From: VFZP01 sp043730365 | Lineage (GTDB): Bacteria; Acidobacteriota; Terriglobia; Bryobacterales; Bryobacteraceae | Assembly (NCBI GenBank): GCA_043730365.1 | Contig: JAYTKJ010000204.1 | Location: 1 to 11,662, forward strand | Length of the DNA: 11,662 bases | Direction of reading: 5' to 3' | In this document: piece by piece, positions 1 through 7,259 of the stretch | How positions within the stretch are numbered: the stretch's first letter is position 1 | Layout of the letters: every line of letters begins with the position of its first letter | The notes under the pieces: generated by a model | The model's input: only the letters and a program-made list of their open reading frames with translations | What the model was told of the DNA's origin: nothing | Databases searched by the model: none | Program-made: the position numbers and the translations under genes

Positions 1-1
1 A

Positions 2-79
2 GAGGATATCGAGCAACTCCAACTCAAGCGCCACAAAACGCATCCGGACTGGAACTATACCCTCTCACCTCGTACTTGA
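2..79 (+). CDS. 3' end of an ISAzo13-family (Rhodopirellula-type) transposase, cut by the window edge
   Basis: An open frame enters from the left edge and stops at TGA 77-79, giving 25 residues. It contains the stretch KRHKTHPDWNYTLSPR. A His-rich segment followed by WNYT(I/L)xP is the characteristic carboxyl terminus of ISAzo13-type DDE transposases (the Rhodopirellula transposase domain), as I recall the family. The catalytic domain would lie outside the window, so it is not possible to say whether the element is intact. No right terminal inverted repeat could be recognised with confidence in the 129 bases between this stop and the next gene. The assignment rests on one short motif and is therefore moderate. 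Confidence 0.55.
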   Translation, partial: EDIEQLQLKRHKTHPDWNYTLSPRT

Positions 80-208
80 ATCAGCGGAGCCGGGCGCTCC
101 AATTGTACATACTATTGTTTAGCAATGCCTTAGCAGTACCGCTGCCCATCCTCCCGAACCGAACAGCCTGCCGAGCTCTACGCCAGATGCTTGGCAAAAG
201 CGACGGTT

Positions 209-1111
209 CTAACGAGCCACCTGCCAGAGCCCGGAAGGCTCAAACAGCAGAAAGGCGTGCGGGAAGCGCAGCGCGTGTATCTTCATAGCGGGTAGCGGCG
301 TCGCCGAAGTAGTCGGCGTCACACCGTCGCCCGGCGCCGTCTCCCCACTGAGCCGCAGGCAGCGGCCATCGGCGGCCAATTCCACGCCTGCCGGAGTGGG
401 CCAGTTGGAAGCCGCGAGCACAGTGACGCGCTGGAGGATTGGGCTCAGCAGCATTTCGCGCTTCAACGCCAGGGCCCGGTCCAGCAACGCCTGCTCGGGA
501 GCGCAGGCCGCCGGCCACGTGGCGCGGTCGTAGAGAATCGCCGCCGAGGGAAACAGTTCCGGATCGGGCAGCATCTCAATCAAGCCCGGCATCGCGGCAC
601 AGGCGGCGGCGAGTTCGGCCAACACCTGCTTGCGCCGAAACGGAGACGCCCCGGCCACCATGCGCGGCAACATGAACTGGCCCAGCAATACTTCCACCGC
701 CGCGAAGGTGCCGCGCACAGGCACGCCGAAAAAGTGGGCTCGCTCGATCCGCTCGGCCTGCTCAGGATAGAGCGCCGAAAAACGGCAGGCCACGCAACCG
801 CCCATCGAGTGCGCCACGATGAGCAGGCGCTCTTCCGGGGGCTGGGCCGCGATCAAATCTCGCAAGCGCAATGCAGCTTCGTCCAGGCTGAGCCGCCAAT
901 CATAGGCGAACTCATGCACGGTCATACCGCGTGCGCGCCAGTAAACAGCAGCCGGCCGATGGAAGAGCTTGATCTGGCCCGTTGGATTCAGCGCGCCTTG
1001 CAGTTCATCGCCCAACGATCCCCGCACCAGGCCCGTCGCGCTGAGCCAGACCTTACGGCCGTCGCGCTCCAGGTGGCTGCCCGCCATGCCATGCAGGTAG
1101 ACGATAGTCAC
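209..1111 (-). CDS. LCAT-like lipase/acyltransferase, alpha/beta-hydrolase fold
   Basis: From the chosen start the product has 300 residues. It opens with TIVYLHGMAGSH, in which the HG forms the oxyanion-hole region. The nucleophile elbow is AHSMGG with Ser102. A candidate acid lies in PGDGVTP (Asp262) and the catalytic His in FPHAF (His285). The order Ser, then GDG, then a C-terminal His matches the lecithin:cholesterol acyltransferase/lipase branch, whose members act on lipid or ester substrates. I see no signal peptide, so a cytoplasmic location is likely. The GTG at 1109-1111 is chosen because the conserved fold begins directly after it. A TTG at 1154-1156 would add 15 unconserved residues. 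Neither has a good ribosome binding site. The gene faces away from its right neighbour. Family is fairly sure, substrate unknown. Confidence 0.8.
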   Translation of the reverse strand: MTIVYLHGMAGSHLERDGRKVWLSATGLVRGSLGDELQGALNPTGQIKLFHRPAAVYWRARGMTVHEFAYDWRLSLDEAALRLRDLIAAQPPEERLLIVAHSMGGCVACRFSALYPEQAERIERAHFFGVPVRGTFAAVEVLLGQFMLPRMVAGASPFRRKQVLAELAAACAAMPGLIEMLPDPELFPSAAILYDRATWPAACAPEQALLDRALALKREMLLSPILQRVTVLAASNWPTPAGVELAADGRCLRLSGETAPGDGVTPTTSATPLPAMKIHALRFPHAFLLFEPSGLWQVAR

Positions 1112-1421
1112 TCTGGTGCTACGATAGCAGGGTAACCCCGATTTGAAGGGGACCAAGAAGTCACAAACCCAGGGTCAAACCTGTTCGACACGGCGAAGGG
1201 GCTCTCACCAAAGAGGGCCCCTTCTCCTTTTTCAGGGGCGGCCCTGCGACTGGACGACACCTGACGCCGGCCGCGCCGCGGTGAACGCTCCGAACCACCG
1301 CAGCACCGATCGTTGTTGCCGTTCCATTTGTTCCATGTGAATCGAGGATAACCGGGAAGGCCGGCGGTTGTCCTTCACGAATCGTCAGGAAATCGTAAAT
1401 TCGCGCTAGCCTGTAGCTCAT
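1112..1421. other. Divergent intergenic region with an orphan terminator and no supported gene
   Basis: This 310-base stretch separates the leftward lipase gene from the rightward ATPase gene. No frame in it looks like a protein. It contains one strong intrinsic terminator (1195-1232, annotated separately). A weak promoter-like pair lies just upstream of the ATPase start: TTCACG at 1374-1379 and TAAATT at 1396-1401, with a 16-base spacer and 4/6 matches in each box. If real, it would give a leader of only about 15 bases. That pair is suggestive only. Confidence 0.6.
1195..1232 (+). terminator. Rho-independent terminator of unknown transcript
   Basis: GAAGGGGCTCTC (1195-1206) pairs with GAGGGCCCCTTC (1213-1224) through 12 base pairs, one of them a U-G wobble, around the loop ACCAAA. 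A T-rich tail (TCCTTTTT, 1225-1232) follows. Stem, loop size and U-tract are all canonical for the + strand, and there is no T-tract on the other side. No rightward gene precedes it, because the upstream gene runs leftward. It therefore either ends a short unannotated transcript starting near 1100-1190 or acts as an attenuator in the leader of the ATPase gene about 190 bases downstream. Confidence 0.75.
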
Positions 1422-3158
1422 ATGGAGTCACTCCCCGCTTGGGCCCAGCAGCTCTCGGAAAAATACTATTCCGGCGCGTTCTCTATGTTTGTCGTGTACG
1501 GCAACATCTACGATCTGGTGCCGTACGATTCCGGCCAGCCGCCGGCGAAAGACGAAAAGCGCGTCTCGGCGCTTTCGCTAGGAAAATTCCTGCAGACCGG
1601 CATGTTCGGTCAGCGCGACATTGTCCTTTCCTATGACCGTGGCGGCGGCATCGGCTTTGCCAACGCGGAAATCCAGAAAGACTTTACTCGCGCGCTGGGC
1701 GCCTACGATTCCTTTCACGGCTCAAACTATTCCCAGGCGCTGCCCCGCAACCCCGACGGCGTGCTGAACATCCTGGACAACTACCTGCGCCTGCGCGTGC
1801 ATGACGGCAAGAAGATCGCCATCGTGATCGACTATGCCGAGACCATCGCGCCCGCCGGCGACACCGGCGGCATGAATGCCGATGACCGCAACGCCATCGT
1901 GATCCTGCAGCGCTGGGCCCACAGCCCACACTTCCTGCGCGCCGACGTGACAATCGTACTGGTCACCGAAAGCCTGGTGGAGCTCAATCAGGATCTGGTG
2001 CAGCATCCGGGAGTCGCCGCCATTGCGATTCCACTGCCGGACCGCGAAGACCGCGCGGCGTTCGTCACCGCGCAGCTCGAAGAATCACCCTTGCCGCCGG
2101 GGTCCGACGTGACCGCCGACGCGCTGGCCGGGCTCACCTCCGGCCTCAAGCGCGTGCAACTCCAGAGCCTGCTCCTGCACGCGGCGCGCAATAAGCAACC
2201 GCTGACGCTCAAGTACCTCACCGCGCGCAAGAAGGAACTGATCGAAGCGGAAGCAGCGGGCATGCTCGAGTTTGTCGAGAGCAAATGGAATTTGTCGATG
2301 GTAGCCGGTTCAGCGCCCGCCAAGCAAAAGCTGCTGGACGCGGTGGCGCTCATCAAGCAGGGCCGCACCGAAGCTTTACCCATGGGTTACGTGATTGCCG
2401 GGCCCGTAGGCACCGGAAAGACGTTCATGACCAACTGCTTTGCCGGCGAAGTGGGCATTCCCACCGTGATCCTGAAAAATTTCCGCTCGATGTGGCAGGG
2501 GCAAACCGAGGGGAACCTCGAGAAACTCCTGGCGCTGCTCAAGGCCATGAGCCCGATCGTCGTGATCGTCGACGAGGCCGACGCGCAGTTGGGAGACCGC
2601 TCCAGCTCCGGCGATTCAGGCGTGAACAATCGCGTCTTTGCGCAGATTGCGCAATTCATGGGCAACACCGAATATCGCGGCAAAGTGCTCTGGTTCCTGC
2701 TCACGTGCCGGCCCGATCTGCTGCCCGTCGATCTCAAACGTCAGGGCCGCGCCGAAGAGCACCTGGCGCTGTTCTATCCCGAATCGGACGAAGACCGGCT
2801 GGCGATGTTCCGCGCCATGCAGAAGAAGACCGGGACCAAGTTCGAACCGGCCGATGCGGCGGAAAAGCAATTCGTCGAGCACGCCAGCATGCTCTCCGGC
2901 GCCGACATCGAGGCGATCCTGGTTCGCACCAAGATGCGGGCGATGCTGGCCGGAAAGAGCGCGCCAGACTCGCAGGATCTCAGCGCCGCCGTGGCCGATT
3001 TCATCCCCGCCTCCTATCCTACCGAGATCGAACTGCAGAATCTGGTGGCCGTGCTGGAGTGCACCAGCCGGGCGCTCCTGCCGGATCGATACCGGAATGT
3101 CAGCCGCGGCGACATCGTTGCCAAGGTGCAGCAGTTGAAGTTGTTACTGGGAGAATAG
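1422..3158 (+). CDS. Two-lobed AAA+ ATPase, Ycf46-like
   Basis: The product has 578 residues. The C-terminal half is a complete AAA+ module: Walker A GPVGTGKT at 327-334, Walker B VVIVDEAD ending at Asp387, and a sensor-1 region TCRPDLLP at 428-435 with Cys429 where many AAA proteins have Asn. An arginine-rich RQGRAE follows, then a helical lid LSGADIEAILVRTK. The N-terminal half (about 1-260) looks like a second, degenerate ATPase lobe. It has a Walker-B-like strand (IAIVIDYAE, Asp137) and a sensor-like strand followed by PLPDREDR, but no Walker A lysine loop. One inactive lobe plus one active lobe is typical of Ycf46-like ATPases. No signal or membrane segment is seen, so it is cytoplasmic. 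The ATG has no clear Shine-Dalgarno sequence. The antitoxin gene begins 15 bases after the stop, probably in the same operon. The substrate to be remodelled is unknown. Confidence 0.8.
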   Translation: MESLPAWAQQLSEKYYSGAFSMFVVYGNIYDLVPYDSGQPPAKDEKRVSALSLGKFLQTGMFGQRDIVLSYDRGGGIGFANAEIQKDFTRALGAYDSFHGSNYSQALPRNPDGVLNILDNYLRLRVHDGKKIAIVIDYAETIAPAGDTGGMNADDRNAIVILQRWAHSPHFLRADVTIVLVTESLVELNQDLVQHPGVAAIAIPLPDREDRAAFVTAQLEESPLPPGSDVTADALAGLTSGLKRVQLQSLLLHAARNKQPLTLKYLTARKKELIEAEAAGMLEFVESKWNLSMVAGSAPAKQKLLDAVALIKQGRTEALPMGYVIAGPVGTGKTFMTNCFAGEVGIPTVILKNFRSMWQGQTEGNLEKLLALLKAMSPIVVIVDEADAQLGDRSSSGDSGVNNRVFAQIAQFMGNTEYRGKVLWFLLTCRPDLLPVDLKRQGRAEEHLALFYPESDEDRLAMFRAMQKKTGTKFEPADAAEKQFVEHASMLSGADIEAILVRTKMRAMLAGKSAPDSQDLSAAVADFIPASYPTEIELQNLVAVLECTSRALLPDRYRNVSRGDIVAKVQQLKLLLGE

Positions 3159-3173
3159 TGGGCGGAGATCGAA

Positions 3174-3506
3174 ATGCGAAAACTCTTGCCCAAGCCATCC
3201 CCCACGCCCGTCGTTCAGCGGATCCCGATCACCAAGGCCCGCATGAACCTCGGTGAACTGGCAAAGCGGGCGCACGTAAACGGCGAGTACTTCATCCTGG
3301 AGAAAGACGGCATCCCGGTCATCGGCATCATGGATGCCGACGAGCTGGAAGACTATTTGGAGCTCAAGAACCCACAAGTCCTGGCACAGATTGCGGCTAG
3401 CAAAGCGGACGTCCAAGCTGGACGGATTAAGCCCGCTGAGAACTTGTTGGCGGGGCTCAAGACTCCCTCAGCCGCTCAGGCGCCACGTAGCCGCCGGAGA
3501 GCATAG
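3174..3506 (+). CDS. Phd/YefM-family antitoxin
   Basis: The 110-residue product contains the compact fold of this family: ITKARMNLGELAKRA (helix 1), NGEYFILEKDGIPVIGIM (the beta hairpin), then DADELEDYLEL. Phd/YefM proteins bind DNA as dimers through this part, repress their own operon, and neutralise a partner toxin with a disordered tail. Here the tail (about 75-110) is basic at its end (PRSRRRA). GGAG at 3164-3167, six bases before the ATG, is a good ribosome binding site. The ATPase gene ends 15 bases upstream. The expected toxin follows directly but only as a fragment (3509-3691), so this antitoxin looks orphaned. It may persist as a regulator of the ATPase operon or to counter a toxin encoded elsewhere. 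Confidence 0.8.
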   Translation: MRKLLPKPSPTPVVQRIPITKARMNLGELAKRAHVNGEYFILEKDGIPVIGIMDADELEDYLELKNPQVLAQIAASKADVQAGRIKPAENLLAGLKTPSAAQAPRSRRRA

Positions 3507-3508
3507 CT

Positions 3509-3691
3509 ATCCTCAAGACCGATCCGTTCAACCACAGCCGTTCCCACCCGATTAGAAAACTAACCGGAGTCGAGTCTGGAGAAGGGCAGTATCGGCTGCG
3601 TTCAGGGCGATTCCGCTTCCGCTTTGATGTGGACGGTTCATGTGTAAAGCTCCTGACCTGTTCGCTCCGCCGGGAAGACACCTACCGGTAG
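3509..3691 (+). pseudogene. RelE/ParE-type toxin remnant, N terminus missing
   Basis: Starting two bases after the antitoxin stop, a different frame reads ILKTDPFNHSRSHPIRKLTG, continues with GEGQYRLRSGRFRFRFDVDG, and ends with LLTCSLRREDTYR and TAG at 3689-3691. The elements KLTG, then YR(L/I)R, then RFD(V/I)DG, then R(R)EDTYR are the C-terminal two thirds of RelE/ParE toxins, the usual partners of Phd/YefM antitoxins. The frame is closed by TAG at 3488-3490 and offers no ATG, GTG or TTG before the conserved part. The first 25 to 30 residues (the N-terminal strand and helices) are therefore gone. I infer an inactivating deletion at the antitoxin/toxin junction. The remnant ends six bases before the next gene's start. 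Confidence 0.7.
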
Positions 3692-3696
3692 ATAAT

Positions 3697-4566
3697 ATGA
3701 CTTCCATGCGCACTCCCCACATCCTCCTCCTCGCTCTGACAGCCGCCGCAGCTTCCACGCTCCTCGCCGAGCCACCGCCGCTGACCATTCCGCTCTACCC
3801 CGAGCGCACCTACACCGGTGAGGAAAAAGTGGAAGAGCGCGGCCAGAACGGCGTGAGGGATCGTGCCTTCTCGCAGGCCATCCGTCCCGATCTCACCGTG
3901 TACCTGCCGCCGCGAGAGAAGGCTTCTGGTACAGCCATCGTGATTTGCCCGGGTGGCGGCTACGTGCGCCTGGCGATCGACAAAGAGGGCCACGACATTG
4001 CGCGCTGGCTCGCTTCGCGCGGCGTAGCCGGCATCGTGCTCAAGTATCGCTTGCCGTTTGCCGAAGGAGCCAAGCCGGATAACTGGCGGGCCGCGCGCGG
4101 CGAGGTGGACGAGTCACGCCGCGCCTCGGCGGTAGCGGTGGAAGACGGGCAACAGGCCATGCGAATCGTGCGCTCCCGCGCCGCGGACTTCAATCTGCGC
4201 GCCGGCGCTATCGGCATGATGGGCTTTTCCGCCGGCGGTCTGCTGACGGCGCTCATGGGTGGCGAGGCCGAAGCCGCGCTTCGCCCTGATTTTTTAGGCC
4301 TGATCTATCCCGCCGTGCCACGCTCGGTGCCGATGCCCGCCGTGATGCCTGTTTTCATCGCGCAGGCGGACGACGACCCCGCGGTGCGGCCCGAGAGTCT
4401 CCTGGCCTACTACGCCGCGCTCAAGCAGTCCAAGATTCCGGTCGAGATGCATATCTACAATGCAGGAGGCCATGGCTTTGGCATGAAACAGACCGGCAAG
4501 ACCTCCGCCAATTGGCCGCTCCAGTTTGAAGACTGGCTCAAGGAACGCGGCTTCATCCGGCAGTGA
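3697..4566 (+). CDS. Secreted alpha/beta-hydrolase esterase (acetyl-xylan-esterase-like)
   Basis: From ATG 3697 the product has 289 residues. It begins with a signal peptide (MTSMRTPHILLLALTAAAAS, cleavage near LLA). The oxyanion loop CPGGGYV is followed by the nucleophile elbow GFSAGG (Ser178). The acid lies in ADDDP (Asp225-227) and the catalytic His in GGHGF (His259). This pattern is typical of the small secreted esterases that remove acetyl or similar acyl groups from plant polysaccharides. The upstream ATG at 3640 is in frame but would overlap the toxin remnant and precede the signal peptide, so 3697 is preferred; 3706 is also possible. The gene leads a run of exported proteins, with the DUF4920 gene 14 bases downstream. 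Fold and export are well supported, the exact substrate is not. Confidence 0.82.
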   Translation: MTSMRTPHILLLALTAAAASTLLAEPPPLTIPLYPERTYTGEEKVEERGQNGVRDRAFSQAIRPDLTVYLPPREKASGTAIVICPGGGYVRLAIDKEGHDIARWLASRGVAGIVLKYRLPFAEGAKPDNWRAARGEVDESRRASAVAVEDGQQAMRIVRSRAADFNLRAGAIGMMGFSAGGLLTALMGGEAEAALRPDFLGLIYPAVPRSVPMPAVMPVFIAQADDDPAVRPESLLAYYAALKQSKIPVEMHIYNAGGHGFGMKQTGKTSANWPLQFEDWLKERGFIRQ

Positions 4567-4580
4567 GGTAATCTGGCGGT

Positions 4581-5039
4581 ATGCAGAAACTCGCGCTCTC
4601 GCTGCTGGCCGCTGTTGCGATCCACGCCGCCGCTGACGGTCCAACCAAACTCGGTAAAGCTCTCACGCTCAAGCAGTCGATGGCTGTTCGCCAGGTGCTG
4701 GCCAAGCCTGAGCCGCTGGTGGGCAAGACTGTGCAGGTGAAGGGCAGGATCACCGAGGTCTGCCAGATGGCTGGCTGCTGGATGGCGCTGGCCGATCTGG
4801 AGACCGCGGGAATTCTCCGCGTCAAGGTCAACGACGGTGACATCGTGTTTCCCAAAGAAGGCGTCGGCAGAGTCGCCATCGCCGAAGGTACGCTGGCCAA
4901 ACTGACTCTCACCAAAGAGCAGGCAATTGGGCAGGCGAGGCACGAGGCCGAAGAACAGGGCCGCAAGTTCAACCCAGCCTCCGTCAAGTCCGGCACTGTG
5001 ATCTACCAACTCCGCGGCGCCGGCGCGGTGATCGACTAG
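4581..5039 (+). CDS. DUF4920-family exported protein
   Basis: The product has 152 residues with an N-terminal signal peptide (MQKLALSLLAAVAIHAAA). The core reads GKTVQVKGRITEV and then CQMAGCW, with Cys61 and Cys66, followed by alternating strands. That is the OB-like barrel with a conserved C-x(4)-CW motif seen in DUF4920 proteins. The family's role is not established. The cysteine pair in an exported small barrel suggests metal binding or redox function, which is inference. It lies 14 bases after the esterase gene and 21 bases before the phosphatase gene, so co-transcription is likely. The ribosome binding site is weak. Confidence 0.72.
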   Translation: MQKLALSLLAAVAIHAAADGPTKLGKALTLKQSMAVRQVLAKPEPLVGKTVQVKGRITEVCQMAGCWMALADLETAGILRVKVNDGDIVFPKEGVGRVAIAEGTLAKLTLTKEQAIGQARHEAEEQGRKFNPASVKSGTVIYQLRGAGAVID

Positions 5040-5060
5040 TTCCTTATCTTCGACAAACCA

Positions 5061-6620
5061 ATGAAAAAATTCGCGCTCGCGCTGTGTTTGGTGTCCGCCT
5101 CATCATCCTGGGCGCAACAGCCAACGCCTTCCCGCAAGCCCAAGCTGATCCTCGCCGTCATGGTGGATCAGTTCCGGCTGGACTATTTTTACCGCTTCGC
5201 CTCGCAGTACAACAGCGGCTTGGCGCGCCTGGCCTCGCAGGGAGCCTTCTTTACCAACGCCCACTACGAGCATTTCCCTACCGTCACCGCCGTAGGGCAT
5301 TCCACTTTTCTCAGCGGCGCTACACCGTCTCTCTCCGGCATCGTGGCTAACGACTGGTATGATCGCCAGTCCGGCAAGCAGGTCACCAGCGTAGAAGATG
5401 CGGGCACCAAGCTGCTCGGCGGCTCCACCGGGATTGGCTCTTCGCCGAACCGCTTGCTGGTCTCCACCATTTCCGACGAACTCAAGATGTCCGGCCGCGC
5501 CTCGAAGGCAATCGGTATCTCGATCAAGGATCGCAGCGCGATCCTCCCGGTGGGCCGCATGGCTGACGGCGCCTATTGGTTCGACAACAAGACCGGCAAC
5601 TTCGTCTCCAGCACCTACTACTTCGCCGATCTCCCGGCCTGGGTGCAGGCGTTCAACGCCGGCCGCATGACAGACCGGTACTTGGAGCGCGAGTGGGTTT
5701 CGATTGAAGACTCCAAGATGCCCGCCTTCAGCAAGATGCCCGCGGCTAAGGAAGAGAAGTATTGGGCCGAGATGCAGCGCACCCCGTTCGGCAACGAGAT
5801 TCTGGAGGAACTGGCCGAACACGCCATCGAAGCCGAGAAGCTCGGCGCCGACGACATAACCGACGTGCTTTCCGTCAGCTTTTCCTCCAACGATTATGTG
5901 GGACACGAGTTCGGCCCTGACGATCCGCGTGTGCGCGATATCTCCATCCGCACAGACCGCACGCTGGGCCGGCTGTTCGCCTTTCTCGACAAGAAGGTGG
6001 GCATGACCAACGTACTGGTGGTTATGTCGGCCGATCATGGCGTCGCGCCCGTGCCCGAGAAGATGAAGGAACGGAAGATGCCGGGCGGCCGGCTTTCGGA
6101 TGAAGGGATTAAGGCGGCGGTTCGCGATTACCTCAATGGCAAATACGGTACCGGCGGCGAGTGGTTACCCGGCAGGAACGCCTACAGCCTCTACTTGAAT
6201 CTTCCGCTGATCCATTCCAAGGGGCTTGATCCGAAGAAAATCCGTGAGGAGGTTGCCGGCGTCGTGCGTGAGATTCCCCACATCTACCGCGTGGTGACGT
6301 CCGATCAACTGGAGGCCGGTCAAGGCCTGGGGGACACGATCGACCGCCGGGTCCGCAACGGCTTCTACGCGCCGCGCGCCGCGGACGTGACGCTCGTCAC
6401 GGAGCCGTACTATCTATTTGAGAAGACCGGCACCTCGCACGGCGCGCCGTTTAACTATGATTCTCACGTGCCGCTGGTCATGATGGGCCCCGGCATCAAG
6501 CCCGGCCGCTATCATCGCCGCGCGGCCGTGAACGATCTCGCGCCCACCCTGGCCACCCTGCTTGAAGTGGAGCTCCCGTCGGGGGCGAATGGCCGGGTTC
6601 TCGACGAAGCGCTCCGGTAG
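5061..6620 (+). CDS. PafA-like periplasmic alkaline phosphatase (phosphomonoesterase)
   Basis: The product has 519 residues, close to the usual length of about 550, with signal peptide MKKFALALCLVSASSSWA cut before QQ. It carries the two-metal site of the alkaline phosphatase superfamily: MVDQ (Asp36), the threonine nucleophile in HFPTVTAVGH (Thr74 or Thr76), NDYVGHEFGPD (Asp278, His282), SADHG (Asp325, His326) and TSHGAP (His460). The segment ISIKDRSAILPVG (Lys156, Arg158) matches the Lys-x-Arg phosphate clamp that marks PafA-type phosphomonoesterases rather than nucleotide pyrophosphatases. Such enzymes release phosphate from organic phosphates in the periplasm, and known PafA enzymes work regardless of phosphate supply. 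I see no Pho-box-like element upstream. The gene is the third of a probable operon with the esterase and the DUF4920 protein. Confidence 0.85.
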   Translation: MKKFALALCLVSASSSWAQQPTPSRKPKLILAVMVDQFRLDYFYRFASQYNSGLARLASQGAFFTNAHYEHFPTVTAVGHSTFLSGATPSLSGIVANDWYDRQSGKQVTSVEDAGTKLLGGSTGIGSSPNRLLVSTISDELKMSGRASKAIGISIKDRSAILPVGRMADGAYWFDNKTGNFVSSTYYFADLPAWVQAFNAGRMTDRYLEREWVSIEDSKMPAFSKMPAAKEEKYWAEMQRTPFGNEILEELAEHAIEAEKLGADDITDVLSVSFSSNDYVGHEFGPDDPRVRDISIRTDRTLGRLFAFLDKKVGMTNVLVVMSADHGVAPVPEKMKERKMPGGRLSDEGIKAAVRDYLNGKYGTGGEWLPGRNAYSLYLNLPLIHSKGLDPKKIREEVAGVVREIPHIYRVVTSDQLEAGQGLGDTIDRRVRNGFYAPRAADVTLVTEPYYLFEKTGTSHGAPFNYDSHVPLVMMGPGIKPGRYHRRAAVNDLAPTLATLLEVELPSGANGRVLDEALR

Positions 6621-6720
6621 TGCTACCCTGGAACGAATTGCGCACCAGCGCCGTCTGTCACCTCAGCGCGCGCGGATGATTCGGGCGCATACCCACACAG
6701 GCAAGGAGTTGTTCGCTTCC

Positions 6721-7248
6721 ATGTTCAACCAGATTTTCAGGCGCCTGGCGCTGGCGGTCGTTCTCACCGGAACGTTGGCTGTCGCCCAGGTCAAGGTCGG
6801 GGTCATCAATTCTCAGAAGGCCATGCTCGATACCGCTGAGCTCAAGAAGGCGCAAGCGGAGATGGAGGCCAAGTTCAAGCCCCGTCAAACCAGGATCGAT
6901 ACGCTGGCCAAGGAAATGCAGCAGATCCAAACCCAGCTCCAGACCATGCAGGGCAAGCTCACGCCGCAGGCCGAGCAGGAGATGGCGATCCAGGGCCAAC
7001 GCAAGCAGAAGGAAAGCACCCGCCTCACCGAGGACTTGCAGGCCGAGGTGGAGCGCGAACGACAGGATATTCTGGGCCGTTCCAGCCAGCGCATGCAGGA
7101 AGTGGTGAACAAGCTCGCCGAAGAGAAAGGCCTCGATCTGGTGATGGACGTCGGCAACACGGTCTACGTTAAGCCGGCGCTCGACATCACCAAGGACGCC
7201 ACGGCCGCTTACGACAAGGCTTACCCGCTCACCGCGGCGGCAAAATAG
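6721..7248 (+). CDS. OmpH/Skp-like periplasmic chaperone
   Basis: The mature start is set by a signal peptide (MFNQIFRRLALAVVLTGTLAVA, cut before QVKVGV), so ATG 6721 is chosen over longer in-frame starts that overlap the phosphatase gene. AAGGAG at 6703-6708 is the ribosome binding site, with a long 12-base spacer. The 175-residue product shows the OmpH/Skp plan: a beta strand VKVGVINSQKAML, a long charged coiled coil (about 38-125, rich in Q, E and K), and a C-terminal strand pair LDLVMDVGNTVYVKP. Skp trimers hold unfolded outer-membrane proteins in the periplasm. The usual neighbours bamA and lpxD are absent here, so this may be one of several paralogues. The next gene starts 11 bases on. 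Confidence 0.85.
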   Translation: MFNQIFRRLALAVVLTGTLAVAQVKVGVINSQKAMLDTAELKKAQAEMEAKFKPRQTRIDTLAKEMQQIQTQLQTMQGKLTPQAEQEMAIQGQRKQKESTRLTEDLQAEVERERQDILGRSSQRMQEVVNKLAEEKGLDLVMDVGNTVYVKPALDITKDATAAYDKAYPLTAAAK

Positions 7249-7259
7249 TAGTTAGGGAA

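Noticed and set aside
1171..1194. TTCGACA resembling a tRNA T-loop before the terminator
   Set aside because: The flanking five-base arms are not complementary and no acceptor or anticodon stem can be built.
1143..1340. TTG-started open frame of 65 codons running through the terminator
   Set aside because: It has no ribosome binding site, no recognisable protein and crosses a strong hairpin with a T-tract.
2285..3256. Open frame of 323 codons on the plus strand in another phase of the ATPase gene
   Set aside because: The translation is Arg-rich and motif-free, and the overlapping frame carries the full AAA+ motif set.
3640..3696. Upstream ATG extending the esterase by 19 residues
   Set aside because: The extension precedes the signal peptide and overlaps the toxin remnant, so ATG 3697 is a better start.
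5103..6038. Long open frame on the minus strand, 311 codons
   Set aside because: It lies wholly inside the phosphatase gene, whose motifs are unambiguous, and its translation shows no recognisable domain. It is a by-product of high GC content.
6562..6720. Upstream in-frame extension of the OmpH-like protein
   Set aside because: It overlaps the phosphatase gene and would bury the signal peptide, whereas ATG 6721 follows an AAGGAG.
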